A stretch of 40,798 bases of DNA, taken from positions 1-40,798 of the forward strand of contig CACDTB010000007.1 of NCBI GenBank assembly GCA_902555535.1, given 5' to 3'. The notes beneath the pieces are model-generated. The model was not told where the DNA came from, did no database searches, and was given only the letters and a program-made list of their open reading frames with translations. Positions 6,401-16,687 of this stretch are shown here, piece by piece; positions within the stretch are counted from its first letter, which is position 1, and every line of letters starts with the position of its first letter. This DNA comes from an uncultured Pelagibacteraceae bacterium (GTDB lineage Bacteria > Pseudomonadota > Alphaproteobacteria > Pelagibacterales > Pelagibacteraceae). A program made the position numbers and the translations under genes.

Positions 6401-8227
6401 TTAACTTTCTAAGAAACTTTTAAGTTGTTTTGATCTGCTTGGATGTTTTAACTTTCTAAGCGCTTTTGCTTCAATTTGCCTAATTCTTTCTCTTGTTACA
6501 GAAAACTGAAGACCTACTTCTTCTAAAGTATGATCTGTATTCATACCAACACCAAACCTCATTCTTAAAACCCTCTCCTCTCTTGGAGTTAAAGTAGATA
6601 AAATTTTTGTTGTCGCTTCTCCAAGATTGGATTTTATCGCTTGTTCCAATGGAGCTAAAGCTTTTGTGTCTTCAATAAAGTCTCCTAAACTGCTATCTTC
6701 TTCATCACCTACTGGTTTTTCCAACGAAACTGGTTCTTTTGAAATTTTTAAGACTTTTCTTACTTTGTCCAATGGCATTCGAAGTTTCTGAGCCAACTCT
6801 TCAGGAGTTGCCTCTCTACCAAATTCACTTAAGATTAATCTTTGAGTTCTCACAATTTTATTAATTGTCTCAATCATATGAACAGGAATCCTGATGGTTC
6901 TTGCTTGATCAGCTATTGATCTAGTGATTGCTTGTCTTATCCACCAGGTTGCATAAGTAGAAAACTTATAACCTCTTCTATATTCAAATTTATCTACAGC
7001 TTTCATCAAACCAATATTTCCCTCTTGAATTAAATCTAAAAACTGAAGACCTCTATTTGTATATTTTTTTGCTATAGAAATTACTAATCTTAGATTTGCC
7101 TCAACCATTTCTTTTTTAGCAATTCTTGACTCTTTTTCTCCCTTTTGAATTCTACTAACTAATTTTTTATAGTCAGTTACAGAAATTCCCAATTTATGAC
7201 TTATTTCAACCAATCTTTCTCTTATATTTTTAAATTCATCTTTATTTTTAACAAAAAACTGTTTCCATATACTATTTGTATCTAAAAATTTTTTAAGATT
7301 TGGATTAATTTCATTACCAATATAAAACTTTATAAATTCATTTCGTGGTATCTTGTGATCCATTGCAAGTCTTAAAAGATTGCCTTCTAAAGATATAATT
7401 TTTTTATTTTCAACATAATGTTTTTGAACAAGTTCCTCTAATACTGATGGAGAAAGTTGAAGAGATTTAATATTTTCTAAAATATCATCAACAATCTTTT
7501 GATATCCTTTTTCTTTGGCTGGAGAAAAGTTTCGTGAATTTAAAACACAATCAAGTTTTTCTTTTTGATACTTAATCAATTTTGAATATTCTTTAGTTAT
7601 AATATTTACTGTCTTTAAAACTTTTGGTTTAATTTCACTTTCCATTGCGGCAAGTGTCGGGTTAAAATCATCATCATCTCCATCAGTGGTATTTTCATCT
7701 TTGTCTGTTTCGCCTGAATTTTTTTGTTTCGCACTTGGTCCTGTTGACTCGTCTTCCATATAATTTGTATCAATATCAATAATCTCTCTAACTAAAATTT
7801 CATCTTTTTGTAATTGATTATTCCATTCATTAAATTGTTCAGCAGTTATTGGACTTTGTGAGAGAGCAATTAACATTACATCTTTTCCTGCTTCAATTCT
7901 TTTAGCGATTGCTATTTCACCCTCTCTTGAAAGCAATTCAACACCACCCATTTCACGTAAATACATTCTGATAGGATCGTCACTTTTCTCTATAGATTTA
8001 CCCTCTTCTTTGGAAGATCCCTCTTTTTTTCTCAAAACTTTAAAATCAGATTTTTTTTCAACTAATGCTATACTCTCGTCTAGTATGTGAATAAAAGCTT
8101 GAGATAAGTTTTCATCAGATAAGTTTCTTTTCCCAAGAGATTTGCTCAGTTCCTCATAAGTTATAAATCCTCTGTGGATTCCACGACCCATTAATCTAGC
8201 AAATGATTTAGTAATTATTCTTTCCAC
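6401..8227 (-). CDS. rpoD: RNA polymerase sigma factor RpoD (sigma-70)
   Basis: The housekeeping sigma factor, 608 residues. Region 1.1 is at the N-terminus ([13 protein letters not shown]). Region 1.2 reads [21 protein letters not shown], followed by an acidic non-conserved insert. Regions 2.1-2.4 run from about 370 ([43 protein letters not shown]). Region 3 follows ([13 protein letters not shown]), and region 4.2 is at the end ([17 protein letters not shown]). The start is a GTG at 8225-8227; no in-frame ATG lies just upstream and region 1.1 begins at once. It is last of yqeY-dnaG-rpoD, 72 nt after dnaG, and leads straight into two tRNA genes. Confidence 0.98.
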   Translation of the reverse strand: MERIITKSFARLMGRGIHRGFITYEELSKSLGKRNLSDENLSQAFIHILDESIALVEKKSDFKVLRKKEGSSKEEGKSIEKSDDPIRMYLREMGGVELLSREGEIAIAKRIEAGKDVMLIALSQSPITAEQFNEWNNQLQKDEILVREIIDIDTNYMEDESTGPSAKQKNSGETDKDENTTDGDDDDFNPTLAAMESEIKPKVLKTVNIITKEYSKLIKYQKEKLDCVLNSRNFSPAKEKGYQKIVDDILENIKSLQLSPSVLEELVQKHYVENKKIISLEGNLLRLAMDHKIPRNEFIKFYIGNEINPNLKKFLDTNSIWKQFFVKNKDEFKNIRERLVEISHKLGISVTDYKKLVSRIQKGEKESRIAKKEMVEANLRLVISIAKKYTNRGLQFLDLIQEGNIGLMKAVDKFEYRRGYKFSTYATWWIRQAITRSIADQARTIRIPVHMIETINKIVRTQRLILSEFGREATPEELAQKLRMPLDKVRKVLKISKEPVSLEKPVGDEEDSSLGDFIEDTKALAPLEQAIKSNLGEATTKILSTLTPREERVLRMRFGVGMNTDHTLEEVGLQFSVTRERIRQIEAKALRKLKHPSRSKQLKSFLES

Positions 8228-8299
8228 AGCAATATTATGTAAGTTGAAGGATCTTATATAATCTCAATTATATAAAAATCCATTATTAATTTTGCCTGA

Positions 8300-10075
8300 T
8301 TAATTGAGATTCTGCTTTTTTTTAAGCTCTTTTAGCTCATTAAATGTACTCTCGCTCATATCAGCTGAAAACTTCGATTCTAATTCTTGAATTCTAAACT
8401 CAAGATCATAATTCATTAAATCTCTAGATATATCCTCTAATAATTCTATTATTTTTTGATCATCATCAGATTGATTTTTTAAAATATATTTGATCGGAGC
8501 AAATTTGTTTATTTTTTCAGTTATTTGATTATCTAAGTTAAGATCTTGAATTGTAATTTGTATGCCTGATTTTAATTTTTCAATTATCATTTCAAATATT
8601 TTTCTATTAAATTCAGTAAATAATTTAATATTTTCAATTAAATGAATATTTGCTTGCAACAAATCTAAGTTGTTTATCACCAAATATAATAGCGAAAACT
8701 CTTTTAATTCAACTCCAGTCAAAGATTGGCTTTCTTTAAAATATTTTTTTGTACTTTCTAAAGATTTTGTTTTTTTTAAATAAAACCTTTTATTATTTTG
8801 TTTAGAATGTGGAGTTAGCTCAGCAATATTTTCTAAAAAGTATTCTAAAACATATTTTTTTATAAAATCATCTTTAATTGTACTTGCAATACTTCTAAGT
8901 TTTTTCTCAAAAATAGCCATCGATGAAGGATTGTTTTTAGTTTGTTTTTTATAATGACTAAAAATAAATTGATGAATTGATAATTTGCTTTGCCTTGTAA
9001 AATCAATAAAATTAGCTTTGCCATTTTTATTTACGTAGCTATCTGGATCTTCTTTATCTGGCAAAAATAAAAATGAAATTTGTTTTTCTGGTTTTAGTTC
9101 TTTGATCGAATTTTCTGCCGCTCTAACAGCAGCTTTATATCCACTTTCATCACCATCGAAACATATTATAATATCATCAAAAAATTGATTTAATGTTAAA
9201 ATCTGTTTGTCAGTTAATGATGTACCAAGATTTGCTACCACATTATCAATTCCATTTTTGCTGAGACCCACAACATCCATATACCCTTCAACAAGATAAA
9301 TATGATCTATTTTATTTGAAAGTTTTCTTGCTAAATCTAAATTATATAAATTTGATCCTTTTTTAAAAAAATTTGTTTCAGGAGAATTTATATATTTTGC
9401 TAAATAATCTAAATTTTCAATTATTCTTCCGCCTAAGGCAATTGGTTGACCTGAAATATTATTGATTGGAAAAATTAATCGACCTCTAAATCTTTCTACA
9501 TAAATCTTTTTTTTTTCATCTAAATAGAATAGACCAGTTTCTAAAATAGTTTGTTCACTATAATCTTTTTTTAATTTTTCAAAAAAATTTGGATTTTTTT
9601 CTATATATCCTATTTTAAATTTTTTTACTTCATCTTTGCCTAATGATCTATTTTTTAAATAATCTCTAGCGATTGAATAATTTTCATTTTTTAGAAGTTC
9701 GTTGTGATAAAAATCAACATAATAACTAAAAATAGATTTATATTCATCCCACCTTTTTTCTCTTTCTTGATCTTGTTTTGAAAACATATATGGTTGCATC
9801 CCTGCTAATTGAGCTAAATATTTAACAGCTTCACCAAATTTTAAATTTTGAGTTTTCATTACAAAATCAAAAATATTGCCGTGTTCAGAAGTTGCAAAAC
9901 AATGATAAAATTCTTTTTCATCATTAACAGTAAATGAAGGTGTTTTTTCATTTTTGAAAGGTGATAAGCCTACAAATTCTTTACCTCTTTTTTTTAAGGA
10001 AACAGTTTTTGATACTACGGTTGAAACTTTCAACCTGTTTTTAACTTCATCAAGATACTCTTTTGGATATTTCAT
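8300..10075 (-). CDS. dnaG: DNA primase DnaG
   Basis: DnaG makes RNA primers for replication. In 591 residues, the N-terminal zinc-binding-like domain covers about 1-100, the RNA polymerase/Toprim core about 120-430 (LVEGYMDVVGL, NLGTSLT, CFDGDESGYKAA), and a helical DnaB-interacting C-terminus follows. The zinc site is degenerate: where E. coli has Cys-x2-His and Cys-x2-Cys, this protein has S38-P-F-K41 and C59-F-A-T62, so three of four ligands are replaced although the surrounding NEKTPSFTVNDEKEFYHCF is intact. I recall similar losses in other alphaproteobacterial primases. Its ATG overlaps the yqeY stop by one base (TAATG). Confidence 0.97.
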   Translation of the reverse strand: MKYPKEYLDEVKNRLKVSTVVSKTVSLKKRGKEFVGLSPFKNEKTPSFTVNDEKEFYHCFATSEHGNIFDFVMKTQNLKFGEAVKYLAQLAGMQPYMFSKQDQEREKRWDEYKSIFSYYVDFYHNELLKNENYSIARDYLKNRSLGKDEVKKFKIGYIEKNPNFFEKLKKDYSEQTILETGLFYLDEKKKIYVERFRGRLIFPINNISGQPIALGGRIIENLDYLAKYINSPETNFFKKGSNLYNLDLARKLSNKIDHIYLVEGYMDVVGLSKNGIDNVVANLGTSLTDKQILTLNQFFDDIIICFDGDESGYKAAVRAAENSIKELKPEKQISFLFLPDKEDPDSYVNKNGKANFIDFTRQSKLSIHQFIFSHYKKQTKNNPSSMAIFEKKLRSIASTIKDDFIKKYVLEYFLENIAELTPHSKQNNKRFYLKKTKSLESTKKYFKESQSLTGVELKEFSLLYLVINNLDLLQANIHLIENIKLFTEFNRKIFEMIIEKLKSGIQITIQDLNLDNQITEKINKFAPIKYILKNQSDDDQKIIELLEDISRDLMNYDLEFRIQELESKFSADMSESTFNELKELKKKQNLN

Positions 10076-10536
10076 TATTTATTTAACAATTCTTTAATCA
10101 ATGGTCCTGCTTTCGAAAAATCAATTTCATCTGGATGAGATTTTTTTAATTCACCCATAACTTTTCCCATATCTTTTATTGAATTTGCGCCAAGTTTTGA
10201 AATTACTTCTGAACAGATATTCTTAGTTTCCTCCTCACTAAGCTGCTTAGGTAAAAAACTTGTTAAAATATCATATTCATTTTGCTCAACCTCTAAAAGG
10301 TCTGTTCGATTGTTTTTTTTATAAATATCTATTGATTCGGCTCGCTGTTTAACCATTTTTTTTAAAAGTTTCTTAATATCCTCATCATCAGTTTCTTTTT
10401 TGTTAGGGCCCGATCTGTTAACAATGTCCAAATCCTTAATAGAAGATAATATTAACCTATAGGTTGATATTTTATTTTTATCTTTAGATTTAAAAGCATT
10501 TTTATATTCGTTTTCGATGGTCTGTTTTAATGACAT
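10075..10536 (-). CDS. yqeY: YqeY / GatB-YqeY domain protein
   Basis: A 153-residue helical protein of the YqeY family, related to the tail domain of amidotransferase subunit GatB, which binds tRNA. Family motifs: TYRLILSSIKDLDI, the Lys-rich KKETDDEDIKKLLKKMVKQRAESI, EYDILTSFLPKQLSEEE and MGKVMGELKK. Its exact role is not settled; stand-alone YqeY is thought to relate to tRNA or translation. It takes the first place in the macromolecular-synthesis operon, where rpsU lies in E. coli, and is coupled to dnaG through TAATG. It is divergent from carA (125-nt gap). Confidence 0.93.
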   Translation of the reverse strand: MSLKQTIENEYKNAFKSKDKNKISTYRLILSSIKDLDIVNRSGPNKKETDDEDIKKLLKKMVKQRAESIDIYKKNNRTDLLEVEQNEYDILTSFLPKQLSEEETKNICSEVISKLGANSIKDMGKVMGELKKSHPDEIDFSKAGPLIKELLNK

Positions 10537-10566
10537 AATTTTTAATCTACTTTAAAGAAAAAATTC

Positions 10567-10594
10567 TTCAAAAGAAAAATTGTTTTTTTATAAT
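10567..10594 (+). promoter_or_regulatory. Predicted promoter of carAB
   Basis: TTCAAA (10567-10572), a 16-nt spacer and a perfect TATAAT (10589-10594). Expected start near 10601, giving a leader of about 60 nt before the carA TTG. The -35 is weak (4 of 6), and A/T richness makes chance matches common. Confidence 0.45.
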
Positions 10595-10614
10595 TTTATA
10601 TTACATCTCTGTTG

Positions 10615-10657
10615 CGATAATAAGGCAATTATTGTATTAACCTTTAACTCATGAGTT
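10615..10657 (+). promoter_or_regulatory. carA leader: hairpin plus palindrome before the TTG start
   Basis: CGATAAT (10615-10621) can pair with ATTATTG (10628-10634) around loop AAGGCA, 7 pairs with one G-T. AACTCATGAGTT (10646-10657) is a perfect 12-bp palindrome ending 4 nt before the carA start codon. It contains the ATG of a four-codon reading frame (10651-10665) whose TGA overlaps the carA TTG. A control role is inference only. Confidence 0.35.
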
Positions 10658-10661
10658 GTAA

Positions 10662-11858
10662 TTGAAGAAAAAAGCAAAAAAAACTAACTCAAAAACAAAA
10701 TCACAAATCAATACAGGCGTTTTAGTTCTTGAAAATAAAAAGGTATTTAAAGGAATTGGAATTGGTTACCAAGGAGAAGCTACAGGCGAAGTTTGCTTTA
10801 ATACATCATTAACAGGTTATCAGGAAATCATTTCTGATCCTTCATATGCGGGTCAAATTATCAACTTTACCTTTCCTCATATAGGAAATGTTGGGACCAA
10901 TAAAGAGGATCATGAGTCTGATAAAATATGGGCAAAAGGAGTTATAATTAACTCAGAAATAACCTCGCCCTCAAACTATAGATCTTTTCTACATTTAGAC
11001 TCTTGGCTAAAGAAAAATAAAATTGTTGGAATTACTGGCTTAGACACCAGAAGCCTAACAAGCTTTATAAGAGACAAAGGCGCCCCCAAAGGTACAATTA
11101 GTTATTCAAAAAAAGGAAAATTTAATATTAATAAATTGACCAACTCTACAATAAAATGGAGTGGATTAAAAAATCTTGATCTTGCAGAAGTAGTTTCAAC
11201 CCAGAAAAATTATATTTGGAAAGGTCTTAAAACATGGAAAAAAGAAGTTGGATATAAAAAAAATAAAGAGAACTCATTTCATGTTGTTGCAATTGATTAT
11301 GGAATTAAAAAAAACATCTTAAGATATTTCTCTGACTTCAACTGTAAAGTTACAGTTGTCTCCTGTAAAACTAGTGCCCACAAAATTTTAGCTTTAAAAC
11401 CAAGTGGAATATTCTTATCAAATGGTCCTGGTGATCCAGCTGCAACAGGTAAATATGCTATAGAAATTATTAATGATCTAATTAAAAATAATTTACCTAT
11501 ATTTGGTATTTGTTTAGGTCATCAGATTTTGGCATTAGCTTTAGGTGGCAAAACAAAAAAAATGAAGTTAGGACATAGAGGTGCGAACCATCCTGTTAAA
11601 AATTTAGTTCATGACAAAGTTGAGATTACCAGTCAAAATCATGGGTTTGTAGTAGTTGAAGAAACTTTACCAAAAAAAATTGAAGTAACTCATAAGTCTC
11701 TTTTTGATAATACTATTGAAGGAATAAAGCTTAAAAATAAACCAATATTTTCAGTTCAATATCATCCGGAATCTAATCCTGGACCGCAAGATAGTGTTTA
11801 TTTGTTTCAAGAATTTATTAACAACATGAAAAAAAATGCCAAAAAGAAAAGATATTAA
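10662..11858 (+). CDS. carA: Carbamoyl-phosphate synthase small subunit
   Basis: CarA is the glutamine amidotransferase subunit that feeds ammonia to CarB, making carbamoyl phosphate for pyrimidines and arginine. Of 398 residues, about 17-150 are the CarA N-terminal domain ([24 protein letters not shown] spans its signature). The class-I glutaminase follows, with catalytic Cys in FGICLGHQ and the His/Glu pair in [10 protein letters not shown]. The start is TTG at 10662: an in-frame TAA lies directly before it and the next ATG is far inside the conserved region. It overlaps carB by 23 nt in another frame. Confidence 0.96.
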   Translation: MKKKAKKTNSKTKSQINTGVLVLENKKVFKGIGIGYQGEATGEVCFNTSLTGYQEIISDPSYAGQIINFTFPHIGNVGTNKEDHESDKIWAKGVIINSEITSPSNYRSFLHLDSWLKKNKIVGITGLDTRSLTSFIRDKGAPKGTISYSKKGKFNINKLTNSTIKWSGLKNLDLAEVVSTQKNYIWKGLKTWKKEVGYKKNKENSFHVVAIDYGIKKNILRYFSDFNCKVTVVSCKTSAHKILALKPSGIFLSNGPGDPAATGKYAIEIINDLIKNNLPIFGICLGHQILALALGGKTKKMKLGHRGANHPVKNLVHDKVEITSQNHGFVVVEETLPKKIEVTHKSLFDNTIEGIKLKNKPIFSVQYHPESNPGPQDSVYLFQEFINNMKKNAKKKRY

Positions 11859-14800
11859 AAAAATATTAGTTGTAGGAGCTGGTCCAATAATTATAGGACA
11901 AGCATGTGAATTTGATTATTCAGGGACACAAGCATGTAAAGCTCTTAAAGATGAGGGTTATAAAGTAGTCTTAATAAATTCAAATCCTGCAACAATTATG
12001 ACTGATCCAGATGTTGCGGATAAAACTTATATTGAACCAATTACACTAGATGTATTAGAAAAAATTCTAAAGAAAGAAAAACCCGATGCAATTCTACCGA
12101 CAATGGGAGGTCAAACTGCGCTTAACCTTGCAATGGAAGCAGAAAAAAAAGGAATTCTAAAAAAATACAAAATTGAGTTGATCGGTGCGAATTCTAAAGC
12201 AATTGCTAATGCAGAGGATAGAAAGAAATTTAGAAAAAATATGATTGATATTGGTTTAGATTTACCAAAATCAGAAATCGTTAATAATAATAATCAAGCA
12301 GCAAAAGTATTAAAAAAAATTGGTTTACCTGCAATTATAAGACCTGCTTTTACACTAGGTGGGCTTGGTGGGGGAATAGCCAAAACTAGAAAAGATTATT
12401 TCAAGATTGTTAAAAATGGATTACATGAATCTCCAGTAAGCCAAGTTCTTGTAGAAGAATGTTTAGAGGGCTGGAAAGAATTTGAGATGGAGGTTGTAAG
12501 AGATAAGAAAGATAACTGTATCATCATTTGCTCGATTGAAAATATAGATCCAATGGGAATTCATACGGGTGACTCAGTAACAATTGCACCAGCTCTTACA
12601 CTTACAGATAAAGAATACCAAGTAATGAGAAATGCATCTATTGCATGTTTGAGAAAAATTGGAGTTGAAACTGGAGGATCAAATGTTCAGTTCGCTATCA
12701 ATCCTAAAAATGGTCGAATGGTTGTCATTGAAATGAATCCACGTGTATCAAGATCATCAGCACTTGCATCAAAAGCAACTGGATTTCCAATTGCGAAAGT
12801 AGCTGCAAAATTAGCGGTTGGTTATACTCTGGATGAATTAAAAAATGAAATAACTAAAGTTACTCCTGCATCTTTTGAACCAAGTATAGATTATGTAGTA
12901 ACTAAAATTCCAAGATTTACATTTGAAAAATTTTCTACTTCTCCTGCAACTTTAGGGACATCAATGAAATCAGTAGGTGAGGCAATGGCTATAGGAAGAA
13001 ACTTTAAAGAATCTTTACAAAAGGCTTTGGTATCTCTTGAAACTAGTTTTTCAGGTTTAGACAGAATTTTTGATTTAAATAAAAAGCAAATTGAAAAGAA
13101 ACTTAAAGAAACTATTCCAAATAAGATATTGCTAGTCGCTGAAGCAATTAGAAAAAAAATAGACTTAAAGAGAATATATAATTTATCTAAAATTGATCCT
13201 TGGTTTTTAGAACAAATTAAAGAGATAGTTGATTGTGAAACACAGATAAAAACTAAAGGACTTCCTAGGGATTTTGCAGAATTTAATAGAATAAAATCAA
13301 TAGGATTTTCAGATAAAAAACTTTCAGAATTAACTAAAACGTCTGAAGAAATTGTTAGAAGAAAAAGATCAGCGCTTAAAATATTTCCAGTTTATAAAAA
13401 AGTAGATACTTGTGCAGCTGAATTCAAGTCTTTTACGCCTTATATGTATTCAACATATCAAAGAAACTTTTCAATTAACTCAGAATGTGAAGCAGATCCA
13501 TCTAATAAGAAAAAAATAATTATTCTTGGAGGAGGGCCAAATAGAATTGGTCAAGGAATTGAGTTTGATTATTGCTGTTGTCAGGCAAGTTTTTCGTTAA
13601 AAGACGCAGGTTTTGAGACTATCATGGTTAATTGTAACCCTGAAACAGTATCAACAGACTATGATACGAGTGATCGATTATACTTTGAACCTTTAAAAGA
13701 AGAATATGTTTTTAACATAATTAAAAAAGAACAAGAAAAAGGAAATCTGATAGGAGTAATAGCTCAGTTTGGAGGCCAAACTCCAATTAAACTTGCTAAA
13801 TTTTTACACGATAACAAGCTTCCAATTTTAGGAACTCAATATACTTCTATAGATTTAGCCGAGGATAGAGATAGATTTAGAAATTTATTAAATAAATTAA
13901 AACTAAAACAAGCAGAGAGTGGGATTGCAAAGACATTTAATCAGGCAATAAAAATTGCAGACAAAATAGGATTACCATTAATGGTAAGACCTTCGTATGT
14001 TTTGGGTGGAAGAGCAATGGAAATTGTTCATGAAAAAAATCAGCTTAAAAAATTTGTTGAAGAAGCGTTTAAAGCTGCAGAAGAAAATCCAATTTTGATT
14101 GATAAATTTATTGATCATGCAATGGAAGTAGATGTGGATGCCATATCAGACGGAAAACAGGTTCACGTTGCTGGAATTATGCAACATATCGAAGAAGCTG
14201 GAATTCACTCAGGAGACTCGGCGTGTAGCCTACCCCCTGTATCAATTAAACCTTATCTTCTTAAAGAAATAGAAAACCAAACTAAAAAACTTGCTATAGC
14301 TTTAAATGTAAAAGGTTTCATGAATATACAGTTTGCAATTAAAAAAGATGAAATTTATGTGATTGAAGTAAATCCTAGAGCAAGTCGAACAGTACCTTTT
14401 GTGTCAAAAGCAAAAGGATTGCCCCTAGCTAAAATTGCATCAAGAGTAATGGCTGGTGAAAAGTTATCTAAGTTTAATTTAAAAGATAAATCTAAAGGTA
14501 TGTACGCAGTTAAAGAAGCTGTATTTCCATTTAATAAATTTCCCAACAGTGACTTATTATTAGGGCCTGAAATGAAATCGACAGGAGAAGTTATGGGATT
14601 TGATAAAAATTTTGGAATGGCTTTTGCCAAAAGTCAAATCGCAGCAGCTAACTCATTACCAAAACAAGGATTAGCTTTTATATCTCTCAAAGATAGTCAC
14701 AAAGATGAAGGAATAGATTTAGCTAAAGAACTTCTTAAACTTAAGTTTACATTATGTGCAACTAGAGGAACTGCAGAATATATTCGAAAGCATGGGATGA

Positions 14801-15060
14801 AATGTAAAATTATAAATAAAGTAAGCACTGGTACGCCTCACATAGTAGATGTTTTAGACTCTAAAAAAATTGCGTTAGTAATAAATACTGGAGGCGGAAA
14901 TAGTGAACATCGATTAAGCGATGCAATAGCTTTAAGAAGAGCAACATTGAAAAACAAAGTTCCTTATTGTACTAATATGTCTACTGCTCAAGCATGTTTA
15001 GAGGCAATTAGATCGCTAAAAACAAAAAAATTAGAAGTGACTTCTCTTCAGGACGTTTAA
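11836..15060 (+). CDS. carB: Carbamoyl-phosphate synthase large subunit
   Basis: CarB joins bicarbonate, ammonia and two ATP to carbamoyl phosphate. It is full length at 1074 residues (E. coli 1073). It has the expected duplicated ATP-grasp architecture: first half about 1-400 ([20 protein letters not shown]), oligomerisation domain about 400-545, second half from about 553 ([19 protein letters not shown]). A C-terminal MGS-like allosteric domain starts around 935 ([13 protein letters not shown]). It begins inside the end of carA, so the subunits are probably made in a coupled ratio. Its TAA shares a TTAA motif with the stop of the convergent oxygenase gene. Confidence 0.98.
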   Translation: MPKRKDIKKILVVGAGPIIIGQACEFDYSGTQACKALKDEGYKVVLINSNPATIMTDPDVADKTYIEPITLDVLEKILKKEKPDAILPTMGGQTALNLAMEAEKKGILKKYKIELIGANSKAIANAEDRKKFRKNMIDIGLDLPKSEIVNNNNQAAKVLKKIGLPAIIRPAFTLGGLGGGIAKTRKDYFKIVKNGLHESPVSQVLVEECLEGWKEFEMEVVRDKKDNCIIICSIENIDPMGIHTGDSVTIAPALTLTDKEYQVMRNASIACLRKIGVETGGSNVQFAINPKNGRMVVIEMNPRVSRSSALASKATGFPIAKVAAKLAVGYTLDELKNEITKVTPASFEPSIDYVVTKIPRFTFEKFSTSPATLGTSMKSVGEAMAIGRNFKESLQKALVSLETSFSGLDRIFDLNKKQIEKKLKETIPNKILLVAEAIRKKIDLKRIYNLSKIDPWFLEQIKEIVDCETQIKTKGLPRDFAEFNRIKSIGFSDKKLSELTKTSEEIVRRKRSALKIFPVYKKVDTCAAEFKSFTPYMYSTYQRNFSINSECEADPSNKKKIIILGGGPNRIGQGIEFDYCCCQASFSLKDAGFETIMVNCNPETVSTDYDTSDRLYFEPLKEEYVFNIIKKEQEKGNLIGVIAQFGGQTPIKLAKFLHDNKLPILGTQYTSIDLAEDRDRFRNLLNKLKLKQAESGIAKTFNQAIKIADKIGLPLMVRPSYVLGGRAMEIVHEKNQLKKFVEEAFKAAEENPILIDKFIDHAMEVDVDAISDGKQVHVAGIMQHIEEAGIHSGDSACSLPPVSIKPYLLKEIENQTKKLAIALNVKGFMNIQFAIKKDEIYVIEVNPRASRTVPFVSKAKGLPLAKIASRVMAGEKLSKFNLKDKSKGMYAVKEAVFPFNKFPNSDLLLGPEMKSTGEVMGFDKNFGMAFAKSQIAAANSLPKQGLAFISLKDSHKDEGIDLAKELLKLKFTLCATRGTAEYIRKHGMKCKIINKVSTGTPHIVDVLDSKKIALVINTGGGNSEHRLSDAIALRRATLKNKVPYCTNMSTAQACLEAIRSLKTKKLEVTSLQDV

Positions 15061-15722
15061 GAATTAACTTTCCAATCAGTTTCAAAGGTAACATAATTTA
15101 CTTGAATACATCGTCTTTCTTTAACGATCTTTTTCTTCTCCATACCATGCCATGTGTTTGGTCCGCTGGTAAAAAGATAACCATAATTATGTTTGTAAGG
15201 AAGTGTCTTAACCTTCTCTAATTTTTCATTGTAAAAATCAGTTCCTAAATCTTCAGATTCATTTGTTTTATTAACAAATATTAAGCCTGACATAAGTTTT
15301 TCTTTTATATCGCAATGAGGTTTTAACCAAAAACCCTCTCGGTCACATATAACCTCAACCCTAACATAGGAATTTGATAAATCTTTATTTATCATTTTAG
15401 AAATTGTTTCATATGTTTCTTTAGACTGAAGTTCATTTATAAATTTTACTAAATTTGGAAATTGAGATGAGTTTTCTTTATTAATAAAACATCTAAACTT
15501 TATTGCTTGCCCGCCTGAAGCTATACCTTTTCTAAATTCTGCAGCTCCGCCATCTATTGCTCTTGTTCCATCATAATTAAGATTATGTTTACTGACATCA
15601 GGAATATCAGCTTTAACTATTTCATCAATTGCCTCTTCGGACAAAGCATCACTATACTCCCAATGATCAAAAGGGAAATGATGTTGTTTTGAATTATTTT
15701 TAATTGAATTTAAAAATGACAT
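15057..15722 (-). CDS. 2OG-Fe(II) oxygenase-like protein
   Basis: A 221-residue protein with the metal triad of 2-oxoglutarate-dependent dioxygenases: H136 and D138 in KPHCDIKEK, a distal H192 in NTWHGMEKK, and R203/R204 as the candidate 2-oxoglutarate anchor. A prolyl-4-hydroxylase-like jelly-roll would span about 115-215. The substrate is unknown. The ATG overlaps the stop of the upstream ELM1-family gene by one base (TAATG), so the two are translated together and probably act together. The stop overlaps that of carB. Confidence 0.8.
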   Translation of the reverse strand: MSFLNSIKNNSKQHHFPFDHWEYSDALSEEAIDEIVKADIPDVSKHNLNYDGTRAIDGGAAEFRKGIASGGQAIKFRCFINKENSSQFPNLVKFINELQSKETYETISKMINKDLSNSYVRVEVICDREGFWLKPHCDIKEKLMSGLIFVNKTNESEDLGTDFYNEKLEKVKTLPYKHNYGYLFTSGPNTWHGMEKKKIVKERRCIQVNYVTFETDWKVNS

Positions 15723-16666
15723 TATGATTGAATTTTTTCTTTAATAATTTTTGCTACTCTATTCGTTTCATCTAATTTTTGATAGTTCCAATTTTCAATT
15801 TCTTCACCTAAGTTTCTAATAATATTTAATTCTCTGAATAAATTTCTAAAATTTTGAAATCTGACGTCTTTTCTTTTTGGAGAAATATTAGCAACATAAA
15901 TTGGTTTTCCAGTCAAAGCGGATTCAGATATCATTGAGCTAGAGTCACATGTAACAACAATATTTTCCGAAATTGCTAAAGCTGAAAGATAAGCTTTTTT
16001 ATCAACATTCATAATCACAGTATGATTTTCTCCAAAAAACTCTTTTGCATAATGTATAGTATTTAATGGTGTTCTCATTGAAGGTATCACCACAAGTTGA
16101 AAATTATGTTTTTTCAACAGTTTATAAAAAATCGAAAAGATATGCTTCATATTTCTTGTTGAATAGTCATAATATTTTGTAGGACCACCCAATATCAAAC
16201 ACCAAACTTTTCTATTATCCTGTTTGATATATGAATTTAAATAACTTCTATTTTCTTCAATTTCATTTTCCGTTAAATAATGAATTGCACCTTTTGATTT
16301 AATTACATTTGTACCGCTTATCCCATCATGTTCGGGGGCAACAATAAAATCAAAATGATTAAAATCTACCTTTGGATCTTGAATATGAATATTTAAAACT
16401 TTTTTTTTTGAAATACTTTTTAAGTGGATTGAGGGAATCACGCTTTTTCTTCCACATGAAATAATTACATCAAAATCAGACTCGTTTATTTTTTTATAAA
16501 CATTTTGTGATATTGGCGTTAATTTTGGTGGAACAATTTTCCAAAAATTATTTAGTTCAACCTTATGGTGTGTAAAATGTATATCTAAGGCTTTTGCTAA
16601 ACCTTCAACTTGGCTTATCATGCCATGCATTCCTTGAGTTAATAAAATACCTTTTAATTTAGTCAT
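15722..16666 (-). CDS. ELM1/DUF1022-family protein (GT-B-like fold)
   Basis: A 314-residue member of the family named after plant ELM1, a mitochondrial-fission factor; bacterial members look like GT-B glycosyltransferases and their role is unknown. Family marks are GMISQVEGLAKAL near the start, ISCGRKSVIPSIHLK, the diagnostic HIQDPKVDFNHFDFIVAPEHDG, WCLILGGPTKYYDYS and VTCDSSSMISESALTGKPIYV. The last resembles a nucleotide-sugar-binding segment. There is no signal peptide or membrane segment. It is coupled to the oxygenase downstream, and only 21 nt separate its start from the divergent trxB. Confidence 0.85.
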   Translation of the reverse strand: MTKLKGILLTQGMHGMISQVEGLAKALDIHFTHHKVELNNFWKIVPPKLTPISQNVYKKINESDFDVIISCGRKSVIPSIHLKSISKKKVLNIHIQDPKVDFNHFDFIVAPEHDGISGTNVIKSKGAIHYLTENEIEENRSYLNSYIKQDNRKVWCLILGGPTKYYDYSTRNMKHIFSIFYKLLKKHNFQLVVIPSMRTPLNTIHYAKEFFGENHTVIMNVDKKAYLSALAISENIVVTCDSSSMISESALTGKPIYVANISPKRKDVRFQNFRNLFRELNIIRNLGEEIENWNYQKLDETNRVAKIIKEKIQS

Positions 16667-16687
16667 TAATCACTATATAGCTTTCAT

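Noticed and set aside
9880..10075. Broken dnaG from the missing zinc ligands
   Set aside because: The frame is intact at full length, flanking motifs and Toprim are conserved, so it is a functional variant and not a pseudogene.
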